64,000 bases of DNA from Cryobacterium sinapicolor (GTDB lineage: Bacteria; Actinomycetota; Actinomycetes; Actinomycetales; Microbacteriaceae): positions 31,848-95,847 of the forward strand of contig NZ_SOGQ01000050.1 of NCBI RefSeq assembly GCF_004403465.1. Direction: 5' to 3'. The notes beneath the pieces are model-generated. The model made no database searches. It had not been told where the DNA came from and saw only the letters and a list, made by a program, of their open reading frames with translations. Position 1 is the stretch's first letter. The number at the start of each line of letters is the position of its first letter. Made by a program: the position numbers and the translations under genes. This document shows positions 8,501-19,065 of the stretch, piece after piece.

Positions 8501-10261
8501 CTACTCGGGGGCGCCGAAGACGGCCACAGAGTGCGGCGCGAGGAGCACGGCGGTCGGGGTACGGCCCTGGACCGCGTCACCGGTGGCGGCGAAGGATGCC
8601 AGCAGCGCCGGGGCATCCGTCGGCACCTCACGGGGCTCCGTGCCCAGGTTGACCAGGATCTCGGTGTCGCCGCGGCGAAGCCTCAACCACCGCTCGTTCT
8701 CGTCGACGTCGACCGCGACCCGGCCGAAGCGCGGGTCGGTGATGTCCGGACAGGACCGGCGCAGCCGGCCCAGGGCCTGGTAGAAACCGAGCAGGCGCGC
8801 GTGGGCCGGTTCGGACAGCTCGTCCCAGTCCAGCACCGACCGCTCGAACGTGGCCGGGTCCTGCGGGTCGGGCACTAGGGCCGGGTCCCAGCCCATGCGC
8901 GCGAACTCGCCGATCCGGCCGGTGCGCACGGCCTCGCCGAGTTCGGGTTCCGGATGCGACGTGAAGAACTGCCAGGGCGTGCTCGCTCCCCACTCCTCGC
9001 CCATGAACAGCATGGGCGTGAACGGTCCGAGCAGGGTCAGCGTGGCTGCGATCGCCAGCTGCCCGGTGTCGAGGGTCGCGCTGAGGCGGTCGCCCGTGGC
9101 CCGGTTGCCGATCTGGTCGTGGTTCTGGTTGGCGACGACGAGGCGCCAGGCCGGCATCCGCGCCGTGTCGATCGGGCGCCCGTGGGTGCGCCCGCGGAAG
9201 CTGGAGAAAGTGCCGTCGTGGAAGAACCCATGGGTGAGTACCTTCGCGAGGGCGCCGAGCAGCTCGAAGTCGGCGTAGTAGCCGGTGGTCTCGCCGGTCA
9301 CCGCCACGTGCACGGCGTGGTGGAAGTCGTCGCTCCACTGGCCGGTGAGCCCGTAGCCGCCGCTGTCCCGCGGCGTGATCAGCCGGGGGTCGTTGAGGTC
9401 GGACTCGGCGATCAGGCTGAGCGGACGCCCGGTGGTGGCGATCAGCACATCGACCTCGGTGGCGAGCTCCTCGAGCAGGTGCAGCGCGTGATCGTCCCGC
9501 AGGGCGTGCACCGCATCCAGGCGGAGCCCGTCGACGTGGTAGTCGCCCAGCCACATCAGGGCGTTGTCGATGATGTAGCGGCGCACCGGGTCGGAGTCGG
9601 GGCCGTCGAGGTTGAGCGAGGAACCCCAGCCGGTGTCGCCTGCCTCGTTCAGATAGGGGCCGAACTGCGGCAGGTAGTTGCCGCTCGGGCCGAGGTGGTT
9701 GTAGACCACGTCCTGGATGACGCCGATGCCGGCCTGGTGGCAGGCGTCCACGAACCGCTGGTAGGCGGCCGGTCCGCCGTAGCCCTCGTGCACGGCGTAC
9801 CAGAGCACGCCGTCGTAGCCCCAGTTGTGGGTGCCGTTGAAGGCGTTGACCGGGAGCAGCTCCACGAAGTCGACACCGATCGAGGCCAGGTGCGCCAGCC
9901 GGCCCGCCGCGGCGTCGAGGGTGCCCTCCGAGGTGAAGGTGCCCAGGTGCAGCTCGTAGATGGTGCTGCCGGCCAGCTGGCGGCCGGTCCAGTCGCCGTC
10001 CTGCCAGACGTGAGCGCCGGGATCGAACGTGCGGCTCTTCGCGTGCACGCCATTCGGCTGGTGCCGGGAGCAGGGGTCAGGGAAGGGTCCCTGGCCGTCG
10101 ATCAGGAACCCGTAGTCGACGCCGCGCGCGGCCGGCTCGGCCGGCGGGCGGGGTGCGTGCCACCATCCGTCGCCCCGCGCGGTCATCGCCAGCGTCTGGT
10201 CGGCGAGTTCGACCGCCACGGCCGAGGCGTGGGGAGCCCAAACTTCGAATTCAGTGGGCAT
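8501..10261 (-). CDS. treZ: Malto-oligosyltrehalose trehalohydrolase
   Basis: 586 residues from the ATG at 10261 ([15 protein letters not shown]); the upstream frame is antisense-like and was excluded. The N-terminus is a carbohydrate-binding fold, then a GH13 barrel with the nucleophile region [11 protein letters not shown] (Asp near 247), the acid region ESDLNDPRL (Glu near 284) and [10 protein letters not shown] with the third Asp. TreZ releases trehalose from the maltooligosyltrehalose made by TreY. Its start lies 11 bp inside the end of treY, so it is the last gene of treX-treY-treZ. It converges on the dehydrogenase gene, with a terminator between. Confidence 0.93.
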   Translation of the reverse strand: MPTEFEVWAPHASAVAVELADQTLAMTARGDGWWHAPRPPAEPAARGVDYGFLIDGQGPFPDPCSRHQPNGVHAKSRTFDPGAHVWQDGDWTGRQLAGSTIYELHLGTFTSEGTLDAAAGRLAHLASIGVDFVELLPVNAFNGTHNWGYDGVLWYAVHEGYGGPAAYQRFVDACHQAGIGVIQDVVYNHLGPSGNYLPQFGPYLNEAGDTGWGSSLNLDGPDSDPVRRYIIDNALMWLGDYHVDGLRLDAVHALRDDHALHLLEELATEVDVLIATTGRPLSLIAESDLNDPRLITPRDSGGYGLTGQWSDDFHHAVHVAVTGETTGYYADFELLGALAKVLTHGFFHDGTFSSFRGRTHGRPIDTARMPAWRLVVANQNHDQIGNRATGDRLSATLDTGQLAIAATLTLLGPFTPMLFMGEEWGASTPWQFFTSHPEPELGEAVRTGRIGEFARMGWDPALVPDPQDPATFERSVLDWDELSEPAHARLLGFYQALGRLRRSCPDITDPRFGRVAVDVDENERWLRLRRGDTEILVNLGTEPREVPTDAPALLASFAATGDAVQGRTPTAVLLAPHSVAVFGAPE

Positions 10262-12677
10262 GGTCGGCGCTTTCCAGGTCGTTCGTGCGGGCGGGCTCGG
10301 CGCTGTCCTGGCCGTCGGCGGTGTCGGCGCTGTCCTGGCCGTCGGCGGGCACCAGCAGGGCCACCGGGTATCGTCGCAGCAGGGCGGCCACGCTGACGGT
10401 TCCGCCGGGGTGGCGTTCACCGGTCAGCAAGTCGACGACCGGGCGGCCGGACAGGACCACGGTCGTGTCGTCCCAGCCGCCCCCGGCCGCGAGCCCGAGC
10501 GGCAGCCGGGTGGCGACGGTGACCGCGCCGCCGCGGTCGAAGGCGATCACGTGGGCGGCGGCGGTGCCGAACGCGGCGACCGGGCTGTGCCGGAAGAAAC
10601 GTTCGGGATGGTCGCGGCGCAGCCGGAGGGCACGCGTGGTGACCAGCAGTTTCGCGGCGCCGGTCTCGTCGACGGGCGGCAACCAGCCGTCGTTCACCCG
10701 GGTCAGGTAGCCGCGCCGCAGGTCGTAGTCGACCGGGCGGCGGTTGTCGGGGTCGACGAGGGACGTGTCCCACAGCTCGGTGCCCTGATATACGTCGGGC
10801 ACGCCCGGGGCCGTCAGCTGAACGAGCTTGTTGGAGAGAGCGTTGCTCCAGCCGGCGGCGCGCACCCGGTCGACGAACGCGGAAAGCGTCTGCGTGACCG
10901 CGGGGTCGTCGAAGGAGGCGGTCACGAGGCCCCGCATCGCCGCCTCGAACTCCGCGTTCCGGCTGGTCCAGGTGGTCGAGGTTCCGGCCTCCCGTGCCGC
11001 CTTCTCCGCGTAGGCGATGAGGCGTTCCGGTGTGGCCGGCCAGGATCCGACGATGGCCTGCCAGAGCAGGTTCTCGAAGGGGGCGTCACCGAGGGGGGCG
11101 GCCGCGCGCAGGGTGCGCAGGGTGTTCTCCCATTCCACGGGAATCTCGGCCAGGACCGAGATGCGGGCGCGGACATCCTCGCTGCGTTTGGTGTCGTGGG
11201 TGGAGAGGGTCGTCATCGAGGCCGGGAATGTGGCCAGGCGGATCTGCTGGCGCCGGTGGAACTCGTCCGCATCGACCGCGAACTCCCCCGGGTCGGCGCC
11301 GACCTCGTTGAGCGAGGTGAGCCGGCTGAAGCGGTAGTAGGCGGTGTCTTCGACGCCCTTGGCCATCACCATGCCCGAGGTCTGCTGGAAGCGCACGGCC
11401 AGCGGATGCCCGGGGTCGCCAAGAAGCGGAAGGAGACCCGAGATCGCGCTCACGAGGTCGGGCCGGTGGCGGGCAGCTTCGGCGGCGGCGTGGCTCAGCT
11501 CGTCGATGCCCACCGGGAGATAGGAGCGGTAGACCGGGAAGCAGGCCAGGAGCTCGGCCAAGGCGTCGACGGTGGCAGGATCGACGGCCGCGGTGGTGGC
11601 GGGCACGAGTCGGGCCAGCCGTACGACCTCCGCCTGGAGGGTGTGGTCGGCGATGACGCGCTTCCGTGCGTGCACCAGGTCGGCCCAGTTCGCCGGCGGC
11701 GCATCACCGGTCGGCGCGGCGGCCTCGGCCTGAAGCCGGGCCTCGAGCGCGTCGAGCGCGCGCTGTCCGGCCGGGTCGACGAGCAGCCGGTCGAAGTCGG
11801 CGAGGGCGTCGTAGCCGGTCGTGCCGGCGGTGGCCCAACCGGTCGGCAGCTGCTCGTCACCCTCGAGGATCTTCTCGACGAGCACGTAGGCCCCGTCGGT
11901 GGCATCCCGCAACCGGTCGAGGTAGCCGCCCGGATCGGCGAGGCCGTCGGGGTGGTCGACCCGCAGCCCCTGAACGAGGCCGTCCTGCACCCAGCGCACG
12001 ATCTCCCGATGGGATTCGTCGAAGACCCACGGCACCTCCACCCGGAGCCCGGCCAGGGTGTTCACGGAGAAGAAGCGCCGGTAGTTCAGCTGCGCGTCCG
12101 CGCGGCGCCAGTTGACGAGTTCGTAGTGCTGGCGGGAGTGCACAGCCCTGCCGTCCGCGCCGTCATCGGCGGTGCCGGGAGCCAGCGGGAACCGGTTGTC
12201 GTAGTAGTGCAGCTCGTCGCCGACCACCTCGAGGCGGTCGAGCTCGCTCCGGCCGTCCGCGTCGTCGCCGAGCACGGGCAGCAGGATCCGGTCGCCGTTC
12301 GCGGCCCAGTCCACGTCGAAGGCCTCCACGTAGCGCGACGCGGGGCCGTTTTGGAGCAGGTTCCACCACCAGTGGTTCCGGTGCGGGGTCGCGACGCCCA
12401 TGTGATTGGGCACGATGTCCACCAGGATGCCGCGCCCGGCATCCGTCGCGGCCGCCGCCAGTCGGGTGAGCGCCTCGGCACCGCCACGAACCGGGTCGAT
12501 CCGGGAGTGGTCGACCACGTCGTAGCCGTGGTCGGAGCCCTCCTCCGCGGCGAGGAGCGGGGACAGGTAGAGCCAGTCCGCGCCCAGCTCGTTCACATAG
12601 TCGAGCACTCCCTCGGCGGCGGCCAGGTCGAAGGCGGCCGTGATCTGAAGGCGATAGGTGCTGAGCGGAATCCTCAC
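10251..12677 (-). CDS. treY: Malto-oligosyltrehalose synthase
   Basis: 808 residues from the GTG at 12677 ([18 protein letters not shown]), which matches the family N-terminus and overlaps the treX stop as GTGA. It is a GH13 enzyme that turns the reducing-end glucose of maltodextrins into an alpha,alpha-1,1 link. Visible motifs are DIVPNHMG (near residue 87), [13 protein letters not shown] (nucleophile Asp near 239), [12 protein letters not shown] and [14 protein letters not shown]. The C-terminal region has [14 protein letters not shown], typical of TreY. The overlap with both neighbours indicates coupled translation of the three proteins. Confidence 0.93.
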   Translation of the reverse strand: MRIPLSTYRLQITAAFDLAAAEGVLDYVNELGADWLYLSPLLAAEEGSDHGYDVVDHSRIDPVRGGAEALTRLAAAATDAGRGILVDIVPNHMGVATPHRNHWWWNLLQNGPASRYVEAFDVDWAANGDRILLPVLGDDADGRSELDRLEVVGDELHYYDNRFPLAPGTADDGADGRAVHSRQHYELVNWRRADAQLNYRRFFSVNTLAGLRVEVPWVFDESHREIVRWVQDGLVQGLRVDHPDGLADPGGYLDRLRDATDGAYVLVEKILEGDEQLPTGWATAGTTGYDALADFDRLLVDPAGQRALDALEARLQAEAAAPTGDAPPANWADLVHARKRVIADHTLQAEVVRLARLVPATTAAVDPATVDALAELLACFPVYRSYLPVGIDELSHAAAEAARHRPDLVSAISGLLPLLGDPGHPLAVRFQQTSGMVMAKGVEDTAYYRFSRLTSLNEVGADPGEFAVDADEFHRRQQIRLATFPASMTTLSTHDTKRSEDVRARISVLAEIPVEWENTLRTLRAAAPLGDAPFENLLWQAIVGSWPATPERLIAYAEKAAREAGTSTTWTSRNAEFEAAMRGLVTASFDDPAVTQTLSAFVDRVRAAGWSNALSNKLVQLTAPGVPDVYQGTELWDTSLVDPDNRRPVDYDLRRGYLTRVNDGWLPPVDETGAAKLLVTTRALRLRRDHPERFFRHSPVAAFGTAAAHVIAFDRGGAVTVATRLPLGLAAGGGWDDTTVVLSGRPVVDLLTGERHPGGTVSVAALLRRYPVALLVPADGQDSADTADGQDSAEPARTNDLESADHAH

Positions 12678-14878
12678 GGCTGGACCAGGTGCGCCGGGTC
12701 GACCACGGAGATGGACCCCGTCATCAGTCCGGATAGGGAAGCCGCGACGGAGTGGTCCGGCGCGGTTTCCGGGGAATGGTACGCCCGCAGCACCACGAGC
12801 GACCGCGACGTGACCGTGTGCAACGACCCGGCGGGCCGCGGAATCGCGTCGGCGCCCTCCCCAGCCGTGTCGACGACGATCTCCCACGCCGGGGCGTATT
12901 CGGCCGAGGGCAGGGTGAACTCGACATCCTCGGCGTCCGCGTTGAAGCAGACCAGGAAGTTGACGTCGGTCACCGGCTGCCCGCGCGCGTCGCGCTCACG
13001 GATGCCGTCGCCGCTGAGGAACATGGCGACCGTGCGGGTGAGGTGCTCGTCCCAGTCCTGGGACTGCATCTCCTTCCCGTCGGGGGTCAGCCAGACGAGA
13101 TCGCTCATCGGGTCGCCCACGGTGCGGTGGCCGGGGTGGCCGTTGAAGAAGCTGCTGCGGCGGAAGGTCGGGTGTTCACGGCGCAACCGGGATACGGCGG
13201 CCGTGAACTCGATCAGCGGGTTGTCCGCGTCCGACCAGTGGATCCAGCTCAGGTCGTTGTCCTGGGCATAGGTGTTGTTGTTGCCCTTCTGCGTGCGGCC
13301 GAGCTCGTCACCGTGGAGGATCATCGGCACGCCCTGCGACAGGAGCAGGGTGGCCACGTAGTTGCGCTGCTGGCGGGCCCGCAGTTCCAGGACCTCCGGG
13401 TCATCCGTCGGCCCCTCGACCCCGGAGTTCCAGGACCGGTTGTGCGATTCGCCGTCCTGGCCGTTCTCACCGTTGGCGTCGTTGTGCTTCTCGTTGTAGG
13501 AGACCAGGTCGGAGAGGGTGAACCCGTCGTGCGCGGTGACGAAGTTGATCGACGCGACCGGGCGGCGGCCGGAGTGCTCGTAGAGGTCCGCGGAGCCGGT
13601 GATGCGCGAGGCGAACTCGCCCAGCGTCGACGGTTCTCCGCGCCAGAAGTCACGCACGGTGTCGCGGTACTTCCCGTTCCATTCCGTCCACTGGGCCGGG
13701 AAGTTGCCGACCTGGTAACCGCCGGGGCCGACGTCCCACGGCTCGGCGATGAGCTTCACCTGGGAGACCACCGGGTCCTGCTGCACGAGTTCGAAAAAGG
13801 TGGAGAGCTTGTCGACGTCGTAGAGGTCGCGGGCCAGGGCCGAGGCCAGGTCGAATCGGAAACCGTCCACGTGCATTTCGAGAACCCAGTAGCGCAGCGA
13901 GTCCATGATCAGCTGCAGCGAGTGCGGGTGGCGCACGTTCAGGGTGTTGCCGGTGCCCGTGTAGTCCATGTAGTAGCGCTTGTCGTCGTCCATAAGGCGG
14001 TAGTACGCCTCATTGTCGATGCCCTTGAACGAGATCGTCGGACCGAGGTGGTTACCCTCCGCGGTGTGGTTGTAGACCACGTCGAGGATGACCTCGATGC
14101 CCGCGTCGTGCAGAGAACGCACCATCCCCTTGAATTCCTGCACCTGGTTGCCCAGGTCGCCGGTCGAGGAATACGCGTTGTGCGGGGCGAAGAACCCGAT
14201 GGTGTTGTAGCCCCAGTAGTTGTTCAGGCCCTTTTCCTCGAGGGTGCCGTCGTTGACGAACTGGTGCACCGGCATCAGTTCGATCGCGGTCACGCCGAGT
14301 TTCTGCAGGTGGTCGATGACCGACGGATGCGCCACGCCGGCATACGTGCCGCGCTGGCCCTCCGGCACCGCGTCCTGCAGCTTGGTGAGGCCCTTCACGT
14401 GGGCCTCGTAGATCAGGGAGGCGCTGTAGGGCGTGCGCAGGGGTCGGTCGCCCACCCAGTCGAAGAACGGGTTGACGACGACGCCGAGCATCATGTGCGG
14501 GGCGGAGTCCTCGTCGTTGCGCGAATCCGGGTCGCCGAAGTTGTAGGAGAACAGGGACTGGTCCCAGTCGATGGTGCCGCAGGTGGCCTTGGCATAGGGG
14601 TCGAGCAGGAGCTTGTTGGGGTTAGCCCTGCTGCCCGCGGCGGGGTTGTAGTCGCCGTGCACGCGATAGCCGTAGCGCTGTCCCGGCTGGATCAGCGGCA
14701 GGTAGCAGTGCCAGATGAACGCGCTGGACTCGACCACTTCGATGCGGGTCTCAACGCCCTGTTCGTCGAAGAGGCAAAGTTCAACGCGGTGGGCGGCTTC
14801 GCTGAACAAGGCAAAGTTCGTGCCGCTGCCGTCATACGTTGCGCCGAGCGGGTACGCAGTACCGGGCCAGGTTTCCAA
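12674..14878 (-). CDS. glgX: Glycogen debranching enzyme GlgX/TreX
   Basis: 734 residues if started at TTG 14878. That TTG has GAGGAG five bases upstream and gives the family-like start LETWPGTAYPLGATYDGSG. An ATG 13 codons earlier (14917) has a weaker site. Domains are CBM48, then a GH13 isoamylase barrel with DGFRFDLASAL (nucleophile near 339), AEPWDVGPGGYQVG (acid near 378) and AHDGFTLSDLVSYNEKHND. It cuts alpha-1,6 branches of glycogen, feeding maltodextrins to TreY and TreZ. First gene of the operon; paired palindromes lie about 95-125 bp upstream. Confidence 0.92.
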   Translation of the reverse strand: METWPGTAYPLGATYDGSGTNFALFSEAAHRVELCLFDEQGVETRIEVVESSAFIWHCYLPLIQPGQRYGYRVHGDYNPAAGSRANPNKLLLDPYAKATCGTIDWDQSLFSYNFGDPDSRNDEDSAPHMMLGVVVNPFFDWVGDRPLRTPYSASLIYEAHVKGLTKLQDAVPEGQRGTYAGVAHPSVIDHLQKLGVTAIELMPVHQFVNDGTLEEKGLNNYWGYNTIGFFAPHNAYSSTGDLGNQVQEFKGMVRSLHDAGIEVILDVVYNHTAEGNHLGPTISFKGIDNEAYYRLMDDDKRYYMDYTGTGNTLNVRHPHSLQLIMDSLRYWVLEMHVDGFRFDLASALARDLYDVDKLSTFFELVQQDPVVSQVKLIAEPWDVGPGGYQVGNFPAQWTEWNGKYRDTVRDFWRGEPSTLGEFASRITGSADLYEHSGRRPVASINFVTAHDGFTLSDLVSYNEKHNDANGENGQDGESHNRSWNSGVEGPTDDPEVLELRARQQRNYVATLLLSQGVPMILHGDELGRTQKGNNNTYAQDNDLSWIHWSDADNPLIEFTAAVSRLRREHPTFRRSSFFNGHPGHRTVGDPMSDLVWLTPDGKEMQSQDWDEHLTRTVAMFLSGDGIRERDARGQPVTDVNFLVCFNADAEDVEFTLPSAEYAPAWEIVVDTAGEGADAIPRPAGSLHTVTSRSLVVLRAYHSPETAPDHSVAASLSGLMTGSISVVDPAHLVQP

Positions 14879-14973
14879 AGAGTGCTCCTCGTGCTGTGGG
14901 TCTGGTCTTGTCGGCACACCGACCGCGCCGGTATGCCCACAAGTACGCTACAGTCTGCCGGGCCCCCCTGACG

Positions 14974-15004
14974 CCCGATCGGGTGTCACGGGCGCCCGAT
15001 CGGG
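14974..15004. promoter_or_regulatory. Two identical 10-bp palindromes upstream of the tre operon
   Basis: CCCGATCGGG occurs at 14974-14983 and 14995-15004, each a perfect palindrome, 21 bp apart (two helical turns). They lie in the 243-bp gap between the LLM-oxidoreductase stop and the glgX start, upstream of glgX. No other clear structure was seen in this gap. The arrangement suggests a dimeric regulator binding cooperatively; the regulator is unknown. Confidence 0.45.
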
Positions 15005-15121
15005 GTATCGTGCCGCGGTGAATGCGGTCGTGATCTTCGCTCCGTCCCCGGTTCTCACGGCGGCCCTCCGCGGCCGGGTCAGAGTCGTCAGCGAGCGCCG
15101 GGGTCATGTCAGGAGGTCGGG

Positions 15122-16183
15122 TCACTTCACGAGGTCGGCGGCGCGATCGGCGGCCACCAGCTCGCGCACGAGCGGCGCCACCTCGGTGCCGTAGAGCTCG
15201 ATGCTGGTCATCAGCTTCTCGTGGGAGAGCGTGCCGAGGCTGTACTTGAGGTCGAAGCGGGAGAGCCCCAGACCGATCGCGGTGGCGGCGATTTTGGTGG
15301 CCACGGTCTGAGGTGAGCCCACGAAGAGGGCGCCGTCCGGGCCGGCGTCGTGTTCGAAGCGTTCCCGGGTGACCGGACCCCAACCGCGCTCTCGGCCGAT
15401 CCGGTTCTGCATGGCGGCGTAGTGCGGCCACATTTCCTCGCGCGCCTGGACATCCGTCGCGGCGACATAGCCCGGCGAGTGTTCGCCGATCGGCCGGGTC
15501 GGCTTCTCGAACTGAGCCAGGGCACGGTGGTAGAGCTCGACCAGAGGCACGAAGGCCAGGGGCGAGCCGCCGATGATGGCCAGCATCAGCGGCAGGCCGT
15601 AGTGCGCCGCACGCACGACGGACTGCGGGCTTCCGCCCACGCCGATCCAGGTGGTGAGGGCTCCGGAGTCCGTCGGCGGGAACACCCTCTGGTTTCGCAG
15701 ACCACCCCGGGTCTCGCCCGACCAGGTGACGGGCTCCTCCGTGAGCAGCTCGGTGAATAGGTTGAGCTTTTCCTCGAACAGCAGCTCGTACTGGTCCGAC
15801 TCCAGGCCGAACAGCGGGAACGACTCAGTGAAGGAGCCGCGGCCCAGGATAACCTCTGCGCGTCCGTTCGAGACCGCATCGAGGGTGGAGAAGCGCTGGA
15901 AGACGCGCACCGGGTCGTCCGAGCTGAGGACGGTGACGGCGGACCCAAGACGGATGCCGGTGGTCTGCCCGGCGATCGCGGCGAGCACCACCTCGGGGGC
16001 GGAGACGGCGAAATCTTCCCGGTGGTGCTCACCGATCCCGAAGAAGTCGAGGCCCACCTGATCGGCCAGCACCCCCTCGGCCACCACGTTGCGCAGCGTC
16101 GCCGCCTGGGACAACCGGGCCCCAGAGGCGTCGAAGGTGACGTCGCCGAAGGTGTCCAGCCCGAGTTCGAACTTTTCTGTCAT
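15122..16183 (-). CDS. LLM-class (luciferase-like) flavin-dependent oxidoreductase
   Basis: 353 residues from the ATG at 16183, with GAGGAG 10 nt upstream; the longer frame to 16630 is antisense-like. It is a TIM-barrel bacterial-luciferase-like monooxygenase of the F420- or FMN-dependent superfamily. Visible features are GLDFFGIGEHHREDFAVSAP, the FNQRFSTLDAVS-like segment (VFQRFSTLDAVSNGRAEVILGRG) and WIGVGGSPQSVVRAA. C-terminal FVGSPQTVATKIAATAIGLGLSRFDLKYSLG is typical of this group. Substrate unknown. The 271 bp upstream contain an AT-rich patch (TATGCAAATGCATTC near 16230) where its promoter probably lies. Confidence 0.85.
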   Translation of the reverse strand: MTEKFELGLDTFGDVTFDASGARLSQAATLRNVVAEGVLADQVGLDFFGIGEHHREDFAVSAPEVVLAAIAGQTTGIRLGSAVTVLSSDDPVRVFQRFSTLDAVSNGRAEVILGRGSFTESFPLFGLESDQYELLFEEKLNLFTELLTEEPVTWSGETRGGLRNQRVFPPTDSGALTTWIGVGGSPQSVVRAAHYGLPLMLAIIGGSPLAFVPLVELYHRALAQFEKPTRPIGEHSPGYVAATDVQAREEMWPHYAAMQNRIGRERGWGPVTRERFEHDAGPDGALFVGSPQTVATKIAATAIGLGLSRFDLKYSLGTLSHEKLMTSIELYGTEVAPLVRELVAADRAADLVK

Positions 16184-16454
16184 CTGGTGCGTGCTCCTCG
16201 CGAAGGTCCGTACATTCGCCACAAAGTCTATGCAAATGCATTCAAAGACGAAACCGCGGCCCGCCCCTGAATATTCCGGGCCCGTGCGAAGGTTCGCGGC
16301 GCAGGTGGTGGACGCGGGCGCACTGTAGAACGTACGCCGGCTGTTACACGGTGCGCGACGACGGAGGTGGGGGGCGCCGCGGGCGCGCCGTCGCGAGGGG
16401 GGCAGAATGGGGTCAGGCGCCATCACCGGTCGCCCCGGCGACAGGAGATCCCCC

Positions 16455-16835
16455 ATGACCGAACACGAATTGATTGCGCTCTGGACCAAGGCCCGCTGGC
16501 ACATCATCGTGTCCCAGCTCGCACCGACTTTCCTGCTCACGGCCCTCGTGGCCTTCCTGTCCCTCGGTCTGGCGGAGTCAGCGCTGAGTGTGCGCATCGC
16601 GGCCGCGGGCATCCTGCTGGCCTCGGGCATTCTCGGTGCGCTCGCTCAGATCGCGTCGGCGAACGAGGGCCTCTTCATCGTCGCGGATCTGCGCGCGCTG
16701 CCCGCCAGCAGCGCCCTCGGCCGCGGCGTCGTCGCCTCCGCGCCCTGGATCAACGTCGTGCGCTTCGTGACCCCGGCGGTCTTCGTGGTCGTCTACATCG
16801 CGCTCCTGGCCGCCCTGTTCCTGCCGTTCGCTTAG
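16455..16835 (+). CDS. Small membrane protein, hypothetical
   Basis: 126 residues from the ATG at 16455, preceded by AGGAGA (an in-frame ATG 16 codons upstream lacks a site). Three to four membrane segments are visible: about 18-38 (IIVSQLAPTFLLTALVAFLSL), 45-66 (VRIAAAGILLASGILGALAQI) and 100-124 near the C-terminus. No catalytic motif. It is divergent from the LLM-oxidoreductase gene and 133 bp ahead of nrdD, separated from it by the NrdR-type sites. I do not recognise the family. Confidence 0.65.
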   Translation: MTEHELIALWTKARWHIIVSQLAPTFLLTALVAFLSLGLAESALSVRIAAAGILLASGILGALAQIASANEGLFIVADLRALPASSALGRGVVASAPWINVVRFVTPAVFVVVYIALLAALFLPFA

Positions 16836-16842
16836 CTAATTA

Positions 16843-16889
16843 CCACTACATCTAGGCATGGTCGGCATGTCGACCACAAGATGTGGTGG
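16843..16889 (+). promoter_or_regulatory. Paired NrdR-box-like sites before nrdDG
   Basis: Site 1 is CCACTACATCTAGGCA (16843-16858); site 2 is CCACAAGATGTGGTGG (16874-16889). Each fits the 16-bp NrdR box pattern (ACAC-A-AT-T-GTGT), site 2 nearly symmetrical and site 1 degenerate in its right half. Starts are 31 bp apart, leaving 15 bp between boxes, the spacing known for NrdR sites. NrdR represses ribonucleotide reductase genes when dATP is high. Confidence 0.7.
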
Positions 16890-16968
16890 AGTCGAGGCGT
16901 AGGGTGGGCTCGAACGGACAGACTCGAATCCTTGAGTCTGCCGCGGAAGCCACCAAGGACGAACACGC

Positions 16969-19065
16969 ATGACACCGCAACACCACGCACCGCTCGGCAT
17001 CATCAAGCGCACCGGCGCCACTGCTCCCTTCGACGCAGAGCGGATCCGGGCCGCCGTCTCCGGCGCCGCCGCCGCCGCGGGTGAGATGACCGGCGACGAC
17101 GCAGGCCTGGTAACCGACACGGTGATCGCGGCGCTAGCCGAGCTCGGCCGGGAATACCCGACCGTGGAACAGGTGCAGGATCTCGTGGAGCAGACCCTGC
17201 TCGCGAAGAAGTATGCGGCGACGGCCCGGGCCTACATCGCCTACCGCGACCAGCACGCCCGGGACCGCGACGTCACGCGCACCACCGTGGATGTGAGCAC
17301 GTCCATTAATGAGTACCTCGACCGCTCCGACTGGCGCGTCAACGCGAACGCGAACCAGGGCTACTCCCTCGGCGGGCTGATTCTGAACACGGCAGGGAAG
17401 GTCGTCGCGAATTACTGGCTCGCGAACGTCTACAGCGCCGAGATCGGCAAGGCGCACCGTGAGGGCGAACTGCACATCCACGACCTCGACATGCTGGCCG
17501 GCTATTGCGCCGGCTGGTCGCTGCGGGTGCTCCTCGAAGAGGGTCTGAACGGTGTTCCGGACAAGGTCGAGTCCACTCCCCCGAAGCACTTCTCCTCGGC
17601 GATCGGCCAGATCGTCAACTTCCTCGGCACCATGCAGAACGAGTGGGCCGGCGCGCAGGCATTCAGCTCCTTCGACACCTACATGGCGCCGTTCGTGCGC
17701 CTCGACAAGCTGAGCTATGCCGAGGTGCGCCAGGGCATCCAGGAACTCATCTACAACCTCAACGTGCCCTCCCGCTGGGGCACCCAGACGCCGTTCACCA
17801 ACCTCACCTTCGACTGGGTCTGCCCAGAGGACCTGCGCGAGCAGGTGCCCGTGATCGGTGGGGTGGAGCAGGACTTCGCCTACGGCGACCTGGCAGAGGA
17901 GATGGCCGTGATCAACCGGGCGTACATCGACGTGATGACCGCGGGCGACGCCAGCGGCCGGGTGTTCACCTTCCCCATCCCGACCTACAACATCACCGAG
18001 GACTTTGACTGGGAGTCGGAGAACGCCGACCGTCTCTTCGAGATGACCGCCAAGTACGGCACACCCTACTTTCAGAACTTCATCAACTCGGAACTCAAGC
18101 CCAACCAGATCCGCTCGATGTGCTGCCGCCTGCAGCTCGACCTGCGCGAGCTGCAGAAGCGCGGCAACGGCCTGTTCGGGTCCGCCGAGCAGACCGGCTC
18201 GCTCGGCGTCGTGACCGTCAACTGCGCCCGCCTCGGCTACACCCACCGCGGCAACGAGGCCGGGCTGCTCGCCGATCTCGACCGCCTGCTCGACCTGGCG
18301 AAGGACTCCCTGGAGCAGAAGCGCACCGTGATCGACCAGCTGATCGTCGATGGTCTGTTCCCGTACACGAAGCGTTACCTCGGCGCCGGTCTCCGCAACC
18401 ACTTCTCCACCATCGGGGTCAATGGCATCAACGAAATGGTGCGCAACCTGACCGAGGACCTGCACGACATCACCTCCGACGAGGGCCACGCCATCGCCGT
18501 GCGGCTACTCGACCACGTGCGCACGCGCATGGTCGAGTTCCAGGAGGCCACCGGCAACATGTACAACCTGGAGGCCACCCCGGCCGAGGGAACCACCTAC
18601 CGGTTCGCGAAGGAAGACCGGAAGCGATTCCCGGACATCCTGCAGGCCGGCACCGACGCGAACCCGTACTACACCAACTCGTCCCAGCTGCCGGTGGGCT
18701 TCACCGACGACCCGTTCGAGGCCCTCGACCGCCAGGACGAGTTGCAGATCAAGTACACCGGCGGCACCGTGCTGCACCTGTACATGTCGGAGAAGCTCTC
18801 CACGGCCGCGGCCTGCCGCGAGCTCGTCAAGCGCTCCCTGTCGACGCACCGGCTGCCCTACATCACGGTCACGCCGACGTTCTCGATCTGCCCCGACCAC
18901 GGCTACCTGGCCGGCGAGCACCCGAGTTGCACGGTCTGCGGCGGCGTCTGCGAGGTCTGGACCCGGGTGATGGGCTACTTCCGTCCGGTCAGCTCGTTCA
19001 ACATCGGCAAGAAGGGCGAGCACGCCGAGCGCACGCACTTCGTCGAAGCGGCGATGTCCCGGTGA
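16969..19065 (+). CDS. nrdD: Anaerobic ribonucleoside-triphosphate reductase (class III)
   Basis: 698 residues. Residues about 8-95 form an ATP-cone (RTGATAPFDAERIRAAV), the allosteric dATP/ATP site. The body is the glycyl-radical barrel. Near the C-terminus, Cys641, Cys654, Cys657 and Cys661 (CPDHGYLAG...CTVCGGVC) are the zinc-site region, and RVMGYFRPV carries the glycyl radical at about Gly669. It reduces NTPs to dNTPs without oxygen, after activation by NrdG. The nrdG start overlaps its stop (GTGA). Paired NrdR-like sites lie 80-126 bp upstream. Confidence 0.95.
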   Translation: MTPQHHAPLGIIKRTGATAPFDAERIRAAVSGAAAAAGEMTGDDAGLVTDTVIAALAELGREYPTVEQVQDLVEQTLLAKKYAATARAYIAYRDQHARDRDVTRTTVDVSTSINEYLDRSDWRVNANANQGYSLGGLILNTAGKVVANYWLANVYSAEIGKAHREGELHIHDLDMLAGYCAGWSLRVLLEEGLNGVPDKVESTPPKHFSSAIGQIVNFLGTMQNEWAGAQAFSSFDTYMAPFVRLDKLSYAEVRQGIQELIYNLNVPSRWGTQTPFTNLTFDWVCPEDLREQVPVIGGVEQDFAYGDLAEEMAVINRAYIDVMTAGDASGRVFTFPIPTYNITEDFDWESENADRLFEMTAKYGTPYFQNFINSELKPNQIRSMCCRLQLDLRELQKRGNGLFGSAEQTGSLGVVTVNCARLGYTHRGNEAGLLADLDRLLDLAKDSLEQKRTVIDQLIVDGLFPYTKRYLGAGLRNHFSTIGVNGINEMVRNLTEDLHDITSDEGHAIAVRLLDHVRTRMVEFQEATGNMYNLEATPAEGTTYRFAKEDRKRFPDILQAGTDANPYYTNSSQLPVGFTDDPFEALDRQDELQIKYTGGTVLHLYMSEKLSTAAACRELVKRSLSTHRLPYITVTPTFSICPDHGYLAGEHPSCTVCGGVCEVWTRVMGYFRPVSSFNIGKKGEHAERTHFVEAAMSR

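Noticed and set aside
10254..14971. Two long rightward open frames opposite treY and glgX
   Set aside because: Their composition mirrors the real genes on the other strand, and they lack ribosome sites and family similarity.
14832..15431. Leftward 199-residue frame between glgX and the LLM oxidoreductase
   Set aside because: Arg-rich throughout, overlaps the LLM gene in another frame and contains the twin palindromes; no domain.
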